Shown here in pieces: positions 1 to 9,656 of a stretch of 64,000 bases of DNA. Origin of the DNA: Planctomycetes bacterium syqfu (lineage in GTDB: Bacteria; Planctomycetota; Phycisphaerae; Phycisphaerales; Phycisphaeraceae); contig CP087563.1 of assembly GCA_020974905.1 (NCBI GenBank), positions 7,312,599-7,376,598 of the forward strand. Direction: 5' to 3'. Position numbers and translations under genes: made by a program. Positions within the stretch are counted from its first letter, which is position 1. Each line of letters starts with the position of its first letter. A model generated the notes under the pieces. That model had not been told where the DNA came from and searched no databases. It saw nothing but the letters and a program-made list of their open reading frames with translations.

Positions 1-681
1 ATCAAATCCTTGATAGGCTGGATACGGATTGGTACCAAGTATATTGAGGTCTTGATCAAAGACCGCGATATTGGGAGCTTTTCCTGCGCCATAGAAAGAA
101 GCGTAGATCACCCGGCCGTCGGTCGTGATATTCTGAAAACCGAATTTGGTTTCGTGGCCGTAATCGAAGTCTGCCCGTGGGGCTATTTCCGTGAGTGTTT
201 GGGCATCAAACCGGCCGAGGATATTGACTCGGTGCGGGTTTTTTGATGGCTGTACTTTGGCACCCATTCCGACATAAAGCACGCCATCGAGATAAGCAAT
301 GCCATCGAGTGTCCGGTCAACAGTCGTTTGCTTGATAAGATTTAAATCCTCATCAAAGACCTGAATGCAGCCTTCCTTTTTCGCTGGAAAAACCGCGATT
401 GCTGTGTAGAGCTTTCCATCATAATAAGTGATATCACCGGTATGGTTTTGAACCTGGCGTGTTTTCAAGACATTGCCATTCCAGTCAACCTTCACGATTC
501 GCGTCTTCTGTGTGAGATATAGGGCATCGTGTGTTGCTGCAATACCTTGAATGTGACCGCCTTTCGGATCAAAAGCATCAGGGCCGATGGAAAATTCATC
601 CACGCCAAACACCGACAATGTCAGCATGCCGACCACGAATGGTACGATTATCTTGTCTATATTGTTTTTTATGAATGACAT
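1..681 (-). CDS. Secreted beta-propeller-like protein, 3' end cut by window edge
   Basis: An open frame runs without a stop from the ATG at 681 to the left edge (227 codons seen). The first 26 residues look like a signal peptide (basic start, then a hydrophobic stretch IIVPFVVGMLTLSVFG). The rest is a repeating pattern of short strands such as LYLTQKTRIVKVDWNGN, ITYYDGKLYTAIAV and IAYLDGVLYVGMG, which is what a YncE/NHL-type beta-propeller looks like. No catalytic motif is visible. It is the last gene of the minus-strand sugar block, 152 bases after the sulfatase stop, so it may be co-expressed with it. A role in binding or sensing the sugar polymer outside the cytoplasm is a guess from context. 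The C-terminal part lies outside the window. Confidence 0.75.
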   Translation of the reverse strand, partial: MSFIKNNIDKIIVPFVVGMLTLSVFGVDEFSIGPDAFDPKGGHIQGIAATHDALYLTQKTRIVKVDWNGNVLKTRQVQNHTGDITYYDGKLYTAIAVFPAKKEGCIQVFDEDLNLIKQTTVDRTLDGIAYLDGVLYVGMGAKVQPSKNPHRVNILGRFDAQTLTEIAPRADFDYGHETKFGFQNITTDGRVIYASFYGAGKAPNIAVFDQDLNILGTNPYPAYQGFD

Positions 682-833
682 ACTTATTCTCCAAAGATTT
701 AATTGATAGGAAGCTGCTGTACATGTTCGTACATCATGAAAGTCAGGTCTTGCATTTTTTGCACACATACCACGACTCTATCTTGCAGTGATAGTGATTA
801 TTCATCGAAATATATTGTGGAATTTGAAAGTAT

Positions 834-2309
834 TTACAGATGCATTGCGTAGTTTGGTGATTGCCAGATTTCGTGGGTGTCGAGTTTGCGCAATTGATGT
901 TGATGATCCAGCAGATCGTGGCTGCCTCGCTCAAACAGTATGTCTGTGAGTTGCTGCCGCATCGCGTTGAGTATCGGCTGATGTTCTGCTGATGCTGTCA
1001 GATTGCGACACTCACCCGGATCGTTCTGGAGATCAAAGAGCAGTTGGTTGCCGTTGTATGGGAACCAGATGTATTTGTAACGATCATCCACCAGGTAGAG
1101 GTTGGCTTGTTGTGGTGCGTAGCATTTGCAGTGTTCGCCCTGTAAATGTTTTCGCCATGAAGCTTGCTGTCCTGTTGCCAACGGCATCATGTTCAACCCA
1201 TCGCATGTTGATGGTACATTGATACCTGCTGCGCTGAGGACGGTTGGCATGACATCGCGTAACTCAACAAGTTGGTCACAGGTTTGATGTTGTGGTATAT
1301 CCTGCCATGTGCTGGGCGGGACCACGATCATGGGGACGCGTGCTGAACCTTCAAACGCATAGGTTTTTCGCCAAAGGTGATGATCGCCCATCATGTCGCC
1401 ATGATCGGACAGAAACACGATGAGCGTATTGGCGTACGCCTGTTCGTGGTTGTGTTTGAGTTCGTACAGCAAGCGTCCGATCTGGTGATCGATGAAGGTG
1501 ATGTTGCCATAGTAACAGGCTCGGGCGCGTTGGATTTCTACATCACCTCGTTTGGCCTGCCATGCATTGACATCACTGTTGACCGGTTGGCCTGATGGAT
1601 CGTCGCACCAGTCTCCGATGTGTGGATCGGGCATGTGTCGATCCTTGTACATGTCATAGTACACCTGTGGTGGATCAAACGGCGAATGAGGGCGTGCAAA
1701 ACTGACTTTGAGGAAGAACGGTTTGTTTGGATCGCGACGGCTTAGCCAATCAATGGCTTGTTGAGCAGTCCAATGTGTGGGGTGCAGATGTTCAGGCAGG
1801 TGAGTTGGCCGTGCCATCCATGAGTTCCAGTCCACACTGTGATCGCGATAGTCATAAGGACCGGTTTGATTGGCTTGGAACCAACGTCGGTAATCACTGT
1901 CAGGTTGTCTGCCTGATTCATCGAGAATGCAGTTGTGGTATCCGTTGAGAGTGCGATAGGGATGAAAGTGATTCTTGCCGATCGCCTGTGTGTGGTATCC
2001 GGCCTTTGCCAGTTCGCCGGGCATGGTGTGTTTGAAGTGACTGGGGATGGGACCTTGTCCATAGCCCATCCCCAGGATACCGGTTTGCCACTGACTCATA
2101 CCGGTTAACAGCGACGCCCGTGCGGGGATGCATGATGGGCAGGCCGTGTATGCCCGTGTAAAACGTGTCCCACGACTGGCCAACTCATCGAGATAAGGCG
2201 TCTCGAGTACGGGATGACCATCGGCCCCCAGGCAGTCTCCACGTTGCTGATCGGTCATGATCAACAGGATGTTCGGACGGCCGTCATTATGTGATGATTC
2301 AGTTTTCAT
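834..2309 (-). CDS. Type I (formylglycine) sulfatase
   Basis: A 491-residue sulfatase of the alkaline-phosphatase fold, expected to remove sulfate esters from sugars. The N-terminus has the metal-binding start RPNILLIMTDQQRGD, and Cys60 lies in CIPARASLLTG, the C-x-P-x-R motif whose cysteine is oxidised to formylglycine. Further family marks are AIGKNHFHP and LIVFLSDHGDMMGDH. No signal peptide is seen, so a cytoplasmic location or an N-terminus not recognised here are both possible; periplasmic export is usual for many relatives. It begins 31 bases after the glycosidase stop and is probably in the same operon. An anaerobic-type or FGE maturase gene is not in the window. The exact sulfatase subfamily and substrate cannot be named from the sequence alone. 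Confidence 0.95.
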   Translation of the reverse strand: MKTESSHNDGRPNILLIMTDQQRGDCLGADGHPVLETPYLDELASRGTRFTRAYTACPSCIPARASLLTGMSQWQTGILGMGYGQGPIPSHFKHTMPGELAKAGYHTQAIGKNHFHPYRTLNGYHNCILDESGRQPDSDYRRWFQANQTGPYDYRDHSVDWNSWMARPTHLPEHLHPTHWTAQQAIDWLSRRDPNKPFFLKVSFARPHSPFDPPQVYYDMYKDRHMPDPHIGDWCDDPSGQPVNSDVNAWQAKRGDVEIQRARACYYGNITFIDHQIGRLLYELKHNHEQAYANTLIVFLSDHGDMMGDHHLWRKTYAFEGSARVPMIVVPPSTWQDIPQHQTCDQLVELRDVMPTVLSAAGINVPSTCDGLNMMPLATGQQASWRKHLQGEHCKCYAPQQANLYLVDDRYKYIWFPYNGNQLLFDLQNDPGECRNLTASAEHQPILNAMRQQLTDILFERGSHDLLDHQHQLRKLDTHEIWQSPNYAMHL

Positions 2310-2340
2310 AATGTAATTGTAAACCCATGCTGATAGTGAA

Positions 2341-4500
2341 TCATCTCAAGACGAAAAACACGGGATCACCATTCTTTGGCAGTTCAACTTTATGTTTGGC
2401 AGACAAGTCGATTGTTGACTGATCACCAAGCAGATTGACCTTGACCGCTTGTGTGTCTTGTTGATTAGGCAGGTTCACCGTATGTTGTTTGGCGACTTCA
2501 GTTGCCCATGCCGCGTAGATCGTGCTGTTGCCTTTTTTGAATTCATAAAGACGCACTGTGTTAGGATGGTCGTGATGCCTGGTGATACTTTGACTGCCTG
2601 CCAACAGGCTGGATGTGGTTGCGATAGCACCGACTGCCGGGCGAAGCCGATGTGACCAGGGATCCACTGCTGAGGGATATCGCACGATTGAATAGTCAAA
2701 ACGTGGGTTGAATGTGAAGATGAATGCTGCTTTGGTTTTCAATTCTTCACGGTAAGCTTGAAACATGACGAACTGCCGGGCAATCCATCGTGCCTGCTCG
2801 ATTTCTGAAACTTCTGCAGCATCCCAACCAAACTCCGTCCAGAAGGTCGGCTGATCGCTGGCACCAAACTGATCCATGGTTTTTCGGAACTCAAGAAGAC
2901 GCGGGATCAGATCAGGTTCGGGTGGGAACTTGTGTGCCCAGTGAACATCGGGGGTCGTGCGACAGTAGGCATGGCCACTCATCGCCTGCTGATAGTCAAG
3001 CAGGCTGTCGTTGTTAAGCCACATACTCACCCATTCGGGATAAAGCCCAGCAAAGTTACCGCCAATGAGTTTGGCATTGGGATTACCTTCCCGCAAACCT
3101 TCGTACTGCACGCGCTGGATCGTCTTGGCCAACTCGGCACGCTTGGTTCTGGGACCTTTGAAACCAAACTGATGGCCATTGTTGGGTTCGTTCCAGGATT
3201 CATACCACGTGACGCGGTCACCAAGGTGTTTGGCTGCTTCCCGGTTAAAGGCCTGCCAATGTTTGTAGTTTACAGGCAGTGGTGGGTAGGTGGGATTCTT
3301 CTTGCCGTTGGACCACTTGGGGGCGGTGAAGATGACGACCACCGGTTCCATACCATCTGCAATGGCCTGATCAATCCATGCGTCATTGAATTTGATCGGC
3401 TTATCCGGTCCTGCCTGACTCCATGCCCAAAGCAGCGAACTGCTCGACCATTTGATCCCCATTTTCTTTGCAAGCTCGGGTTCGCGGTCCGTTTGCTTGG
3501 CACCGAAAATACTTGTTTGGGGCGTGATGGCAGAATCCTGGTGACTGAGAACAACAAAGTCACGACGATCCAGAATCCATTGTGGTGTATCCTGATCAAA
3601 GGCTTCAAGTCGATAGTAACCAGGACCATATTGATTGATATCAAGCTTGGCAACCTGGTTGGTTAATTTGCACTGCACGGTTTTAACGGGTTGGTAAATT
3701 TGCCCATCAAATCGAAGCAGGTTGTATCCCGCTTTCTCAATCGATTGACGGCCCACACTGCGAAGTAAGACCGTTGCTTGATCACCATGATTCCAGTACA
3801 TCTCCGATTCTGACAGGTCGATCTGAAGCATGGTGTCGCTGGTGAGTTCTGCCTGGATTTGAAGTGATCGGACCATGATCTGCGCGTTTTCCGGCGTATG
3901 CATCGGACGCGTCACCTGAACGTAGAACGTGTCGATGCCCATGGGGATGTCGAGCGTGATCGTTTGTTGCGTGGTGGTGTCGGTCTTGATGTGTTTGAAA
4001 GTCAACGGGCTTGATGTATTACGAGTATAAGTCTTGAAGTACTCACCGCCACCTTCAAGCGTCAGTTGGTTGTGAAGTGAAACGCTTGGTGTTGTTTCGT
4101 TTTCTTCCCATTTTTCAGGGACCTGCACGAGAATTTGAACCTTGCCGCCATTGAAAGTTGTGCTTTGAGGGCAGCGGAATTTCCAAAGCGCTTGAGCCGA
4201 ATGATTACGTGCAGTACCACCGAGACGAAGGCCTTGTTGATCCTGTTTGGCCCATGTGTGCCATCCATCCATTCGGGCGCCGATCATGCCAAACATCCGT
4301 TGAAGCTGTGCAGGATCAGTCAGATCCGATTCCCATGTCGATTGATCGTAGATTACATGCGTGCTCAAAGCCGTGTTGTGCATGGCATTGGGGTACTGTC
4401 CCATCGTGGCATTGAGATAATCGGATTCCGGCTGTGCTTGCAGGCTTGAAACAGCCAGTATCAGACTGGTTACTAGAAGTATAAAACTGAACTTGAACAT
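2341..4500 (-). CDS. Secreted clan GH-A glycoside hydrolase (GH39-like)
   Basis: A 719-residue secreted protein with an N-terminal signal peptide (FKFSFILLVTSLILAVSS). The start is placed at 4500 because GGAG lies just upstream; the frame stays open 54 bases further. The middle holds a TIM-barrel glycosidase: WNEPN with Glu438 as likely acid/base, and TEFGW with Glu556 as likely nucleophile. These motifs and their spacing are typical of clan GH-A, and the WNEPN...TEFGW pattern resembles GH39 and relatives. About 300 residues of beta-rich sequence precede the barrel and a short beta domain follows, as in many planctomycete hydrolases. It is upstream of the sulfatase in one transcription unit. 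Family number and substrate are inference. Confidence 0.85.
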   Translation of the reverse strand: MFKFSFILLVTSLILAVSSLQAQPESDYLNATMGQYPNAMHNTALSTHVIYDQSTWESDLTDPAQLQRMFGMIGARMDGWHTWAKQDQQGLRLGGTARNHSAQALWKFRCPQSTTFNGGKVQILVQVPEKWEENETTPSVSLHNQLTLEGGGEYFKTYTRNTSSPLTFKHIKTDTTTQQTITLDIPMGIDTFYVQVTRPMHTPENAQIMVRSLQIQAELTSDTMLQIDLSESEMYWNHGDQATVLLRSVGRQSIEKAGYNLLRFDGQIYQPVKTVQCKLTNQVAKLDINQYGPGYYRLEAFDQDTPQWILDRRDFVVLSHQDSAITPQTSIFGAKQTDREPELAKKMGIKWSSSSLLWAWSQAGPDKPIKFNDAWIDQAIADGMEPVVVIFTAPKWSNGKKNPTYPPLPVNYKHWQAFNREAAKHLGDRVTWYESWNEPNNGHQFGFKGPRTKRAELAKTIQRVQYEGLREGNPNAKLIGGNFAGLYPEWVSMWLNNDSLLDYQQAMSGHAYCRTTPDVHWAHKFPPEPDLIPRLLEFRKTMDQFGASDQPTFWTEFGWDAAEVSEIEQARWIARQFVMFQAYREELKTKAAFIFTFNPRFDYSIVRYPSAVDPWSHRLRPAVGAIATTSSLLAGSQSITRHHDHPNTVRLYEFKKGNSTIYAAWATEVAKQHTVNLPNQQDTQAVKVNLLGDQSTIDLSAKHKVELPKNGDPVFFVLR

Positions 4501-4599
4501 ATTAACTCCATGAATCGTGAATAAAATTTTTGCGATGGATAGTCTGCAAGCCACCGGTTACTTGCTATCTCAAAATTAGGATTGTCTCAACAGTTGTCG

Positions 4600-5397
4600 T
4601 TACTGATTACCGTTCCACCATTGCTCGTTGTATGTGGCACTGGTGCGTTCCATGATCAATTCATCGGTTGCCGTTTCCGCATGCCCATCCACTTGAAGGG
4701 TGTTAGCTGAGCCCATGTGTCGGGCCTTGATGCCGGGTAATGTGCCGGATCGTCTTAACGCGTAACCCGCGGCACTGAGGCGACCGTTGTCAGCGAGAAT
4801 AAACGTTTGTGATGGGTTATTGACGTCATCCACCCGTACTGCTGGTGTGACACTTCCGCCAAAGAATCCGGCGATGTACTGGTTTAACCCGTAATGTGTG
4901 CCGGTCCATGAGCCAGAGGTTGCACCGGGTAAACCAGGCCGAGGCAGGTTCTCGGATCGGCAAGTCCAGATGGAATCGATCGGTTTGCCATCATTGACAC
5001 TAAAGGCATAGCTGGCATCCTGATTGACATATTTTTGATACGCCAAAGCGACATGCCAGTAATCACTGCTTCCCGGGAGTTGGGAAATATTAGCGTTGGC
5101 GTTAAGCGTTGGGTAGTAGTTGTAATGGTCAATCGAATAGTTGTACAGCGCGGTTCCCAGTTGTTTTTGATTTGAAAGGCAGGCCACCCGATCACCTGAT
5201 TTTTTCGCTGCTGCCAATGCAGGTAACAGGATGGAGATCAACAGGCTGATGATGGAAATCACAACAAGCAGTTCGATCAGGGTGAAAGCCTTGTATTCGG
5301 TACTTTTGACTTGCAAGGGGCGACAGACAGGTTTGTGATCAGATGAGATGTCTTGATCAAGCCAGCAAGCGTGCTTTGTCAAAGGTTGAGCCGACAT
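4600..5397 (-). CDS. Prepilin-type (pseudopilin) protein with H-X9-DG motif
   Basis: A 265-residue protein with the prepilin cleavage/methylation motif [18 protein letters not shown], followed by a hydrophobic helix. The start at 5397 is preferred over an upstream in-frame ATG because AAGGACAAGG precedes it. The prepilin motif lies unusually far in (about 38 residues of leader). The C-terminal half has the motif H-x9-DG (from RHMGSAN to QVDGHAE), a signature of a pseudopilin family greatly expanded in Planctomycetes and Lentisphaerae. No pilus ATPase or secretin is nearby; instead the gene sits between the GH-A hydrolase and a LacI repressor, so a role in polymer binding or surface display is plausible but not shown. 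Confidence 0.88.
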   Translation of the reverse strand: MSAQPLTKHACWLDQDISSDHKPVCRPLQVKSTEYKAFTLIELLVVISIISLLISILLPALAAAKKSGDRVACLSNQKQLGTALYNYSIDHYNYYPTLNANANISQLPGSSDYWHVALAYQKYVNQDASYAFSVNDGKPIDSIWTCRSENLPRPGLPGATSGSWTGTHYGLNQYIAGFFGGSVTPAVRVDDVNNPSQTFILADNGRLSAAGYALRRSGTLPGIKARHMGSANTLQVDGHAETATDELIMERTSATYNEQWWNGNQ

Positions 5398-5479
5398 GAA
5401 TGCACCTTGTCCTTTCGAAAGTATGATTAAATGTACGTTAATGTTAATCGTGTTTTGTAAATATACTTGAAGCACCAAT

Positions 5480-6502
5480 TCAACTACGCGGAGCAGGACC
5501 TGAACTGGCCCGCCAAACCGTTTGCACGGGAATGGTGATTTGGTGATCCGTCATGACTTCGTTGTCGTCTATTTGTTGCTGTAATAATTCAATCGCAGCT
5601 TCGATTGAACTATTGATATTTAAATCCACACTGGTTAACGGAGGATCGGTCTCCTGGGACAGTGATGTGTTGTCATGACTGATAACGCTGATGTCTGTCG
5701 GGACAGACAATCCCATGCGAGCTAGCTCGATCATGCCACCGAGTGCCAGACGATCCGTAGCATAAAAAATCGCGGTCGGTTTGACGGGGTTTTGCATTAA
5801 CTGCCTTGTTGCGATCTGCCCGGAGTGAATCGCAGAATGAGGCACCTTGATGACTGACCCCTTGTCAGTGGCAAAACCGGCTTCCTGTAAAGCCCCAAGA
5901 TAACCATCAAGACGTTGAAGCACTGTTGGGTAATCTGTTGGTGCGGTGACATAGGCAAAACGCTCATGCCCGACATCCATCAGTCGATGGACGATGGTGG
6001 CAGTTTGTTTGGCAATGTCTGGACACACACAGGCACAGGTCACACGCTTACTCAGATCATCAAGTACCACCGTTGGCATTTGGGCTTCGATCAATCGTCG
6101 ACAAAAAGTTTCCGAGGGGTAACCCGTAATCAAGACACCATCCACACGATGTTGTTTGATGATGGCTGGCAATTGTGCGTCATTATCGCGGTGAATCAAT
6201 TCAACATGGACATGCCAATCCAGATCCTTACATGCTCTGTTTAAGGCGTAGACAAACTCGTAATGATACGCATCGTCCGGCCGACTTTTTGCATCGGTCA
6301 CGATCAATAAGCCAATGGCATCAGCGCGCTTTTTGCGAAGTGGTTTTGGCTGATATCCCAACTCTTTGGCAAGCAGTCGAATTTCTCTGGTCTTGGCTTC
6401 CCCGACCCCTCCGGTCCCGTTGAGTGCACGCGAGACCGTACTCGAAGCCAGGTCAAGCTTCTTGGCAAGGTGCTTCAACGTGATGTTGCCTTTTTCAGTC
6501 AT
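5480..6502 (-). CDS. LacI-family transcriptional regulator
   Basis: A 340-residue repressor. Residues 6-55 form the LacI helix-turn-helix (ITLKHLAKKLDLASSTVSRA then LNGTGGVGEAKTREIRLLAKELGY), including the hinge helix region near residue 55. Residues 60-335 follow the periplasmic-binding-protein fold used to sense a sugar (IGLLIVTD, DGVLITGYP, PTAIFYATDRLALGGM, DISVISHDN). It is the first gene of the minus-strand sugar block and 82 bases before the pseudopilin, so it probably controls the hydrolase-sulfatase operon and itself. A good promoter lies directly against its start codon, with no ribosome binding site, which suggests a leaderless mRNA. Confidence 0.95.
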   Translation of the reverse strand: MTEKGNITLKHLAKKLDLASSTVSRALNGTGGVGEAKTREIRLLAKELGYQPKPLRKKRADAIGLLIVTDAKSRPDDAYHYEFVYALNRACKDLDWHVHVELIHRDNDAQLPAIIKQHRVDGVLITGYPSETFCRRLIEAQMPTVVLDDLSKRVTCACVCPDIAKQTATIVHRLMDVGHERFAYVTAPTDYPTVLQRLDGYLGALQEAGFATDKGSVIKVPHSAIHSGQIATRQLMQNPVKPTAIFYATDRLALGGMIELARMGLSVPTDISVISHDNTSLSQETDPPLTSVDLNINSSIEAAIELLQQQIDDNEVMTDHQITIPVQTVWRASSGPAPRS

Positions 6503-6508
6503 TGAATC

Positions 6509-6536
6509 ATTGTATTTCAGCCTTTCCGCAAGTCAA
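6509..6536 (-). promoter_or_regulatory. Sigma70-type promoter of the LacI-family gene
   Basis: On the minus strand TTGACT and TACAAT are 16 bases apart. The -10 box ends only 6 bases before the ATG at 6502, so transcription should begin at or next to the A of the start codon. No Shine-Dalgarno sequence is present, which agrees with a leaderless message. The element is a sequence match only. Confidence 0.6.
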
Positions 6537-6650
6537 TGAATAGTTGCGTGTTTTGCGTAAAAATTTCGGGCTTTACTCGTATACAAATGTTGGTAATTGT
6601 CCTGCTATCTTTGTCTTTTTGCTTTATAAAGTATTATAAAATATATACTA

Positions 6651-7064
6651 GAGTTTATTCAAAGTGAGGGGGAGGAGTGGTATCGATGGCGTAAATTACA
6701 TTTGGCCGTGGATGCGCATGGTATGCCGATCCGAATCGCTATTACGCAAGTTACCACAGCGGATTGCCAAGTTGCAGCAGAGTTGATTGAAGGGATTGAT
6801 GCATCCTGTTTGATCGCTGATCGCGGTTATGACACGGATGCGATATTGGATCAAGCTGCCGAGCAACACATGGATGCGGTGATCCTACCAAAGAAGAATC
6901 GCAAGGTGCAATGGTCTTATGACAAGTATTTGTACCGTTTGCGTCACCTGGTTGAAAACGCTTTTGAGAAACTCAAGCGTTGGCGTGGAATTGCCACGCG
7001 ATATGCCAAGAATACAGCATCATCTTTTCTGGCCGCTGCGCACATTCGCTGTCTGGTACTTTGA
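6651..7064 (+). pseudogene. IS5-family transposase remnant (C-terminal DDE part)
   Basis: The readable frame gives WYRWRKLHLAVDAHGMPI, then CLIADRGYDTDAI and, near the end, VENAFEKLKRWRGIATRY, which are the hallmarks of the IS5/IS1182-like DDE transposases: the second Asp region (ADRGYD) and the Glu region (VENAFEKLK). The N-terminal half, including the first catalytic Asp region, is missing, and no ATG begins the frame; TTG at 6702 is the first possible start. Terminal inverted repeats were not found. This is therefore a decayed insertion sequence between the two divergent sugar blocks. Confidence 0.85.
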
Positions 7065-7184
7065 GTGAATATCTCGTGACGACAATGCTTAGCATTCATG
7101 AGAATGGGGCTCTGGGAAGGTGTAAAAATTTCAAGATCAGTCATATAGTCCAAATTTACTCCAAAAAGTACATTTATATTGCTA

Positions 7185-7220
7185 TATATCATATTAAAAT
7201 AATGTAAATACTATGATATA
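7185..7220. promoter_or_regulatory. Inverted repeat upstream of regulator gene, possible operator
   Basis: TATATCAT at 7185-7192 and ATGATATA at 7213-7220 form a perfect 8-base inverted repeat with a 20-base spacer, ending 14 bases before the regulator start. AT-rich sequence produces such repeats easily, so this is a weak call; an autoregulatory operator would fit the position. Confidence 0.25.
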
Positions 7221-7234
7221 AGAGGTTTTAGTTA

Positions 7235-8359
7235 ATGTCTGTCGCGTCAACCTGTACCAGCACCCGTCAGGCTCCCAAACAGAACGGGATCATCGACAAG
7301 TTGCGCTCAGCAATAGTGCAAGGCAAGCTCAAGCCCGGTGATCGGTTGCCGGTGAGAACAGAATTGGAGATCCAGCACAATGCCAGTCGAGTGACTGTAC
7401 AAAAGGCTTTGGACGAATTGATTCGCGATGGCTTTGTGGTCTCCAAGGGCAAGCTTGGTACGTTTATTGCCGATACACCGCCATGTTTGAATCATTATGG
7501 TTTGATTCTGCCATTTAGCCCGACACATCCGCGTTGGACCGGCTACTACGATGCCCTGATGCTCAGTCTGCATGAACTCAATGAATCACTGCAGGATCAG
7601 ATTCACGTCTACCAGGGAATCAACCGGGTGACAGATGAAAACTTTCCCAGTCTTTGTGACGACGTCTATGCGCGACGGCTGGCTGGATTGCTGTTTGCCG
7701 AAGGCCCGATTGAGTTGACGCATACACCATTGATCCGAGAACAGGTCATTCCGATGGTGGCATCCATGTCTGGCAATCACCATCCAGGGCTCGAACACAT
7801 GGTTTCCTGTGGCTTTGATTTGTCATCCGGTTTAGATCTGGCATGCAAAATCCTAAGGCAACATGATGTGCAACGAATGGCTGTGATCATGATCTCCACG
7901 GCACGTGAACCGTTCAGTAAATTCATGGAACCGATCATGAACGCAAACGGTTTTGCATATAACCCGGTATTCTGTCAGTCTGCACCGATGGAACATCGGG
8001 AAGAAGCAGCCTGTATTGCACAGCTTCTCATGTCACTGCCCAAAGAACAGCGTCCTGACGGTTTGTATATCAGTGACGACAATCTGGTGCCGGCAGTTTG
8101 TCGTGGATTGATCAAGACAGGTGTCAAAGTGGGCGTGGAATTGCATCTCGTTGCGCACCGCAACTATCCCTCGCAGGCCAATCACATTCTGCCGATGCAC
8201 GATGTCATTTTTGATATTCGACAGATGCTATCGATATGCCTTAAACGTTTGGAGGCCAAACGCATGGGTGATGACTCCATGAAACCAGTCAAAATCAAGG
8301 CCATTCGCGACAGTGAGATTAAAGAGATTAAGCAGAAGGTGGATAGCCTAGGTTTTTAA
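7235..8359 (+). CDS. GntR-type HTH regulator with LacI-like sensor domain (1 of 3)
   Basis: A 374-residue regulator. Residues 15-80 form a GntR winged helix (IIDKLRSAIVQGKLKPGDRL, then TVQKALDELIRDGFVVSKGKLGTF). Residues 85-340 follow a periplasmic-binding fold, with RPDGLYISDDN and an AHRNYP motif near the end shared with two other regulators in this window (14964 and 35269). Its start has AGAGG upstream. It stands just ahead of the PL6 lyase, sugar-binding protein and beta-galactosidase genes on the same strand and probably controls them in response to a sugar. The ligand is unknown. The architecture is GntR DNA binding with a LacI-type effector domain, as in AraR-like regulators. Confidence 0.92.
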   Translation: MSVASTCTSTRQAPKQNGIIDKLRSAIVQGKLKPGDRLPVRTELEIQHNASRVTVQKALDELIRDGFVVSKGKLGTFIADTPPCLNHYGLILPFSPTHPRWTGYYDALMLSLHELNESLQDQIHVYQGINRVTDENFPSLCDDVYARRLAGLLFAEGPIELTHTPLIREQVIPMVASMSGNHHPGLEHMVSCGFDLSSGLDLACKILRQHDVQRMAVIMISTAREPFSKFMEPIMNANGFAYNPVFCQSAPMEHREEAACIAQLLMSLPKEQRPDGLYISDDNLVPAVCRGLIKTGVKVGVELHLVAHRNYPSQANHILPMHDVIFDIRQMLSICLKRLEAKRMGDDSMKPVKIKAIRDSEIKEIKQKVDSLGF

Positions 8360-8386
8360 TACTGTTATAAAAAATTTAAATTCAAA

Positions 8387-9601
8387 ATGAAATGGAATGT
8401 ATCAAGTACGATGTTAAAACATATTTTTGTAATTATGATGTTAGCTATAGTCTGTGAAAAGGCTTGGTGTGCGGCGGTGATGGTCGATAATCAGGAACTC
8501 TTTAAGCAAGCACTGACATCTGCGGAACCAGGTACGGAAATTGTGATACGTGATGGACAATACAAAGACTGGTGGGTACAAAGCGGTTGTTCGGGCACTG
8601 AAGATAAGCCGATCATCATCCGCGCTGAAAATCCTGGTAAAGCAATTTTTGCCGGCAACACCATGTTCGCACTCTCGGGCAGCTATGTTGTACTTGATTC
8701 ATTACACTTTGATGAATGTGTCGTGACGAACGGCACCGTGCGTCTGGAAGGGGCATCCTACTGCAAAGTGGTCTCTTGTGTATTTGTGAACTGCACAGGA
8801 AAAAAGCATGAGCAGGTTCTTGTGATTTGGAAAAATGCTTCACACAATGTCATCGAAAAATGTGTTTTTGATCATAACGCAGCCAAAGCGATAAGCATTC
8901 GCATTGCAGATCCTGCGCAAACAAACGGTGCCCCACAACACAATATAATTGATTCCAATCTGTTTAAGGATGTGCCTAGTCTTGGTGATAACGGCCGTGA
9001 AACCATTCAGATCGGATATGATCCTATGAAATATGGACAGGTGAAGTCCTATACAGTCGTAGAAAACAATCTGTTTCTCAGGTGTAATGGTGAGTCAGAA
9101 ATTATCAGCAATAAAAGCTCAAATAACCAGATCAATAATAATATGTTTATTGATTGCTACGGGGAGTTGGTTCTTCGTGGAGGCAGTTATGTGACTGTAT
9201 CAGGTAATACCTTTATGAGATGTAAAGGTGGGATTCGAATATCAGGCACCCACCATATCGTCAAAAAAAACCTCATCGCCTATCCACAGGAATCCGGCAT
9301 CCGTATCATGCACGGGACAGGTGATGATGAAGCCGCCTTTTACCGTACAGTGACCGATTGTCAGATTACAGACAACCAGATTCTCTACCCGGTAGATTCT
9401 GGTATACATGTCGGTATTCAGTACATGATGGATTGGACAAGAAAAAAGCATGGTTATCAAGATCGTCCACCCCATGACAACCTTATTGCTAATAATTTCA
9501 TACAGGTTATGCCCCGCGTTGAAGCAGTGATTGTGGATCATGCACCTGATAATCAAGTCATGCAGAATACCGTATATGTCGATTCGGATGTTGTCCCGTA
9601 G
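8387..9601 (+). CDS. Polysaccharide lyase family 6-like enzyme (chondroitinase B/alginate lyase type)
   Basis: A 404-residue secreted right-handed beta-helix enzyme. A hydrophobic export signal lies at residues 11-29. The beta-helix repeats carry the PL6 catalytic pattern: Lys243 in SNKSS acts as base and Arg264 in LVLRGG as acid, 21 residues apart, the same spacing as Lys250 and Arg271 of chondroitinase B. The preceding acidic segment (NGESEII) matches the calcium-binding part. PL6 enzymes split dermatan sulfate or alginate by beta-elimination. The start is uncertain: no ribosome binding site precedes 8387, and an ATG at 8411 would also keep the signal. It lies 27 bases after the regulator and heads a three-gene run with the binding protein and GH42 genes. 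Confidence 0.88.
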   Translation: MKWNVSSTMLKHIFVIMMLAIVCEKAWCAAVMVDNQELFKQALTSAEPGTEIVIRDGQYKDWWVQSGCSGTEDKPIIIRAENPGKAIFAGNTMFALSGSYVVLDSLHFDECVVTNGTVRLEGASYCKVVSCVFVNCTGKKHEQVLVIWKNASHNVIEKCVFDHNAAKAISIRIADPAQTNGAPQHNIIDSNLFKDVPSLGDNGRETIQIGYDPMKYGQVKSYTVVENNLFLRCNGESEIISNKSSNNQINNNMFIDCYGELVLRGGSYVTVSGNTFMRCKGGIRISGTHHIVKKNLIAYPQESGIRIMHGTGDDEAAFYRTVTDCQITDNQILYPVDSGIHVGIQYMMDWTRKKHGYQDRPPHDNLIANNFIQVMPRVEAVIVDHAPDNQVMQNTVYVDSDVVP

Positions 9602-9656
9602 TCATTTACTCAGTGCTATTGGGCAAAATCAATAAGAAACCAGGATTGTTGACGAT

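Noticed and set aside
2932..3666. Open frame of 244 codons on the plus strand inside the glycoside hydrolase gene
   Set aside because: Lies opposite the conserved catalytic region and has no recognisable domain or translation signal.
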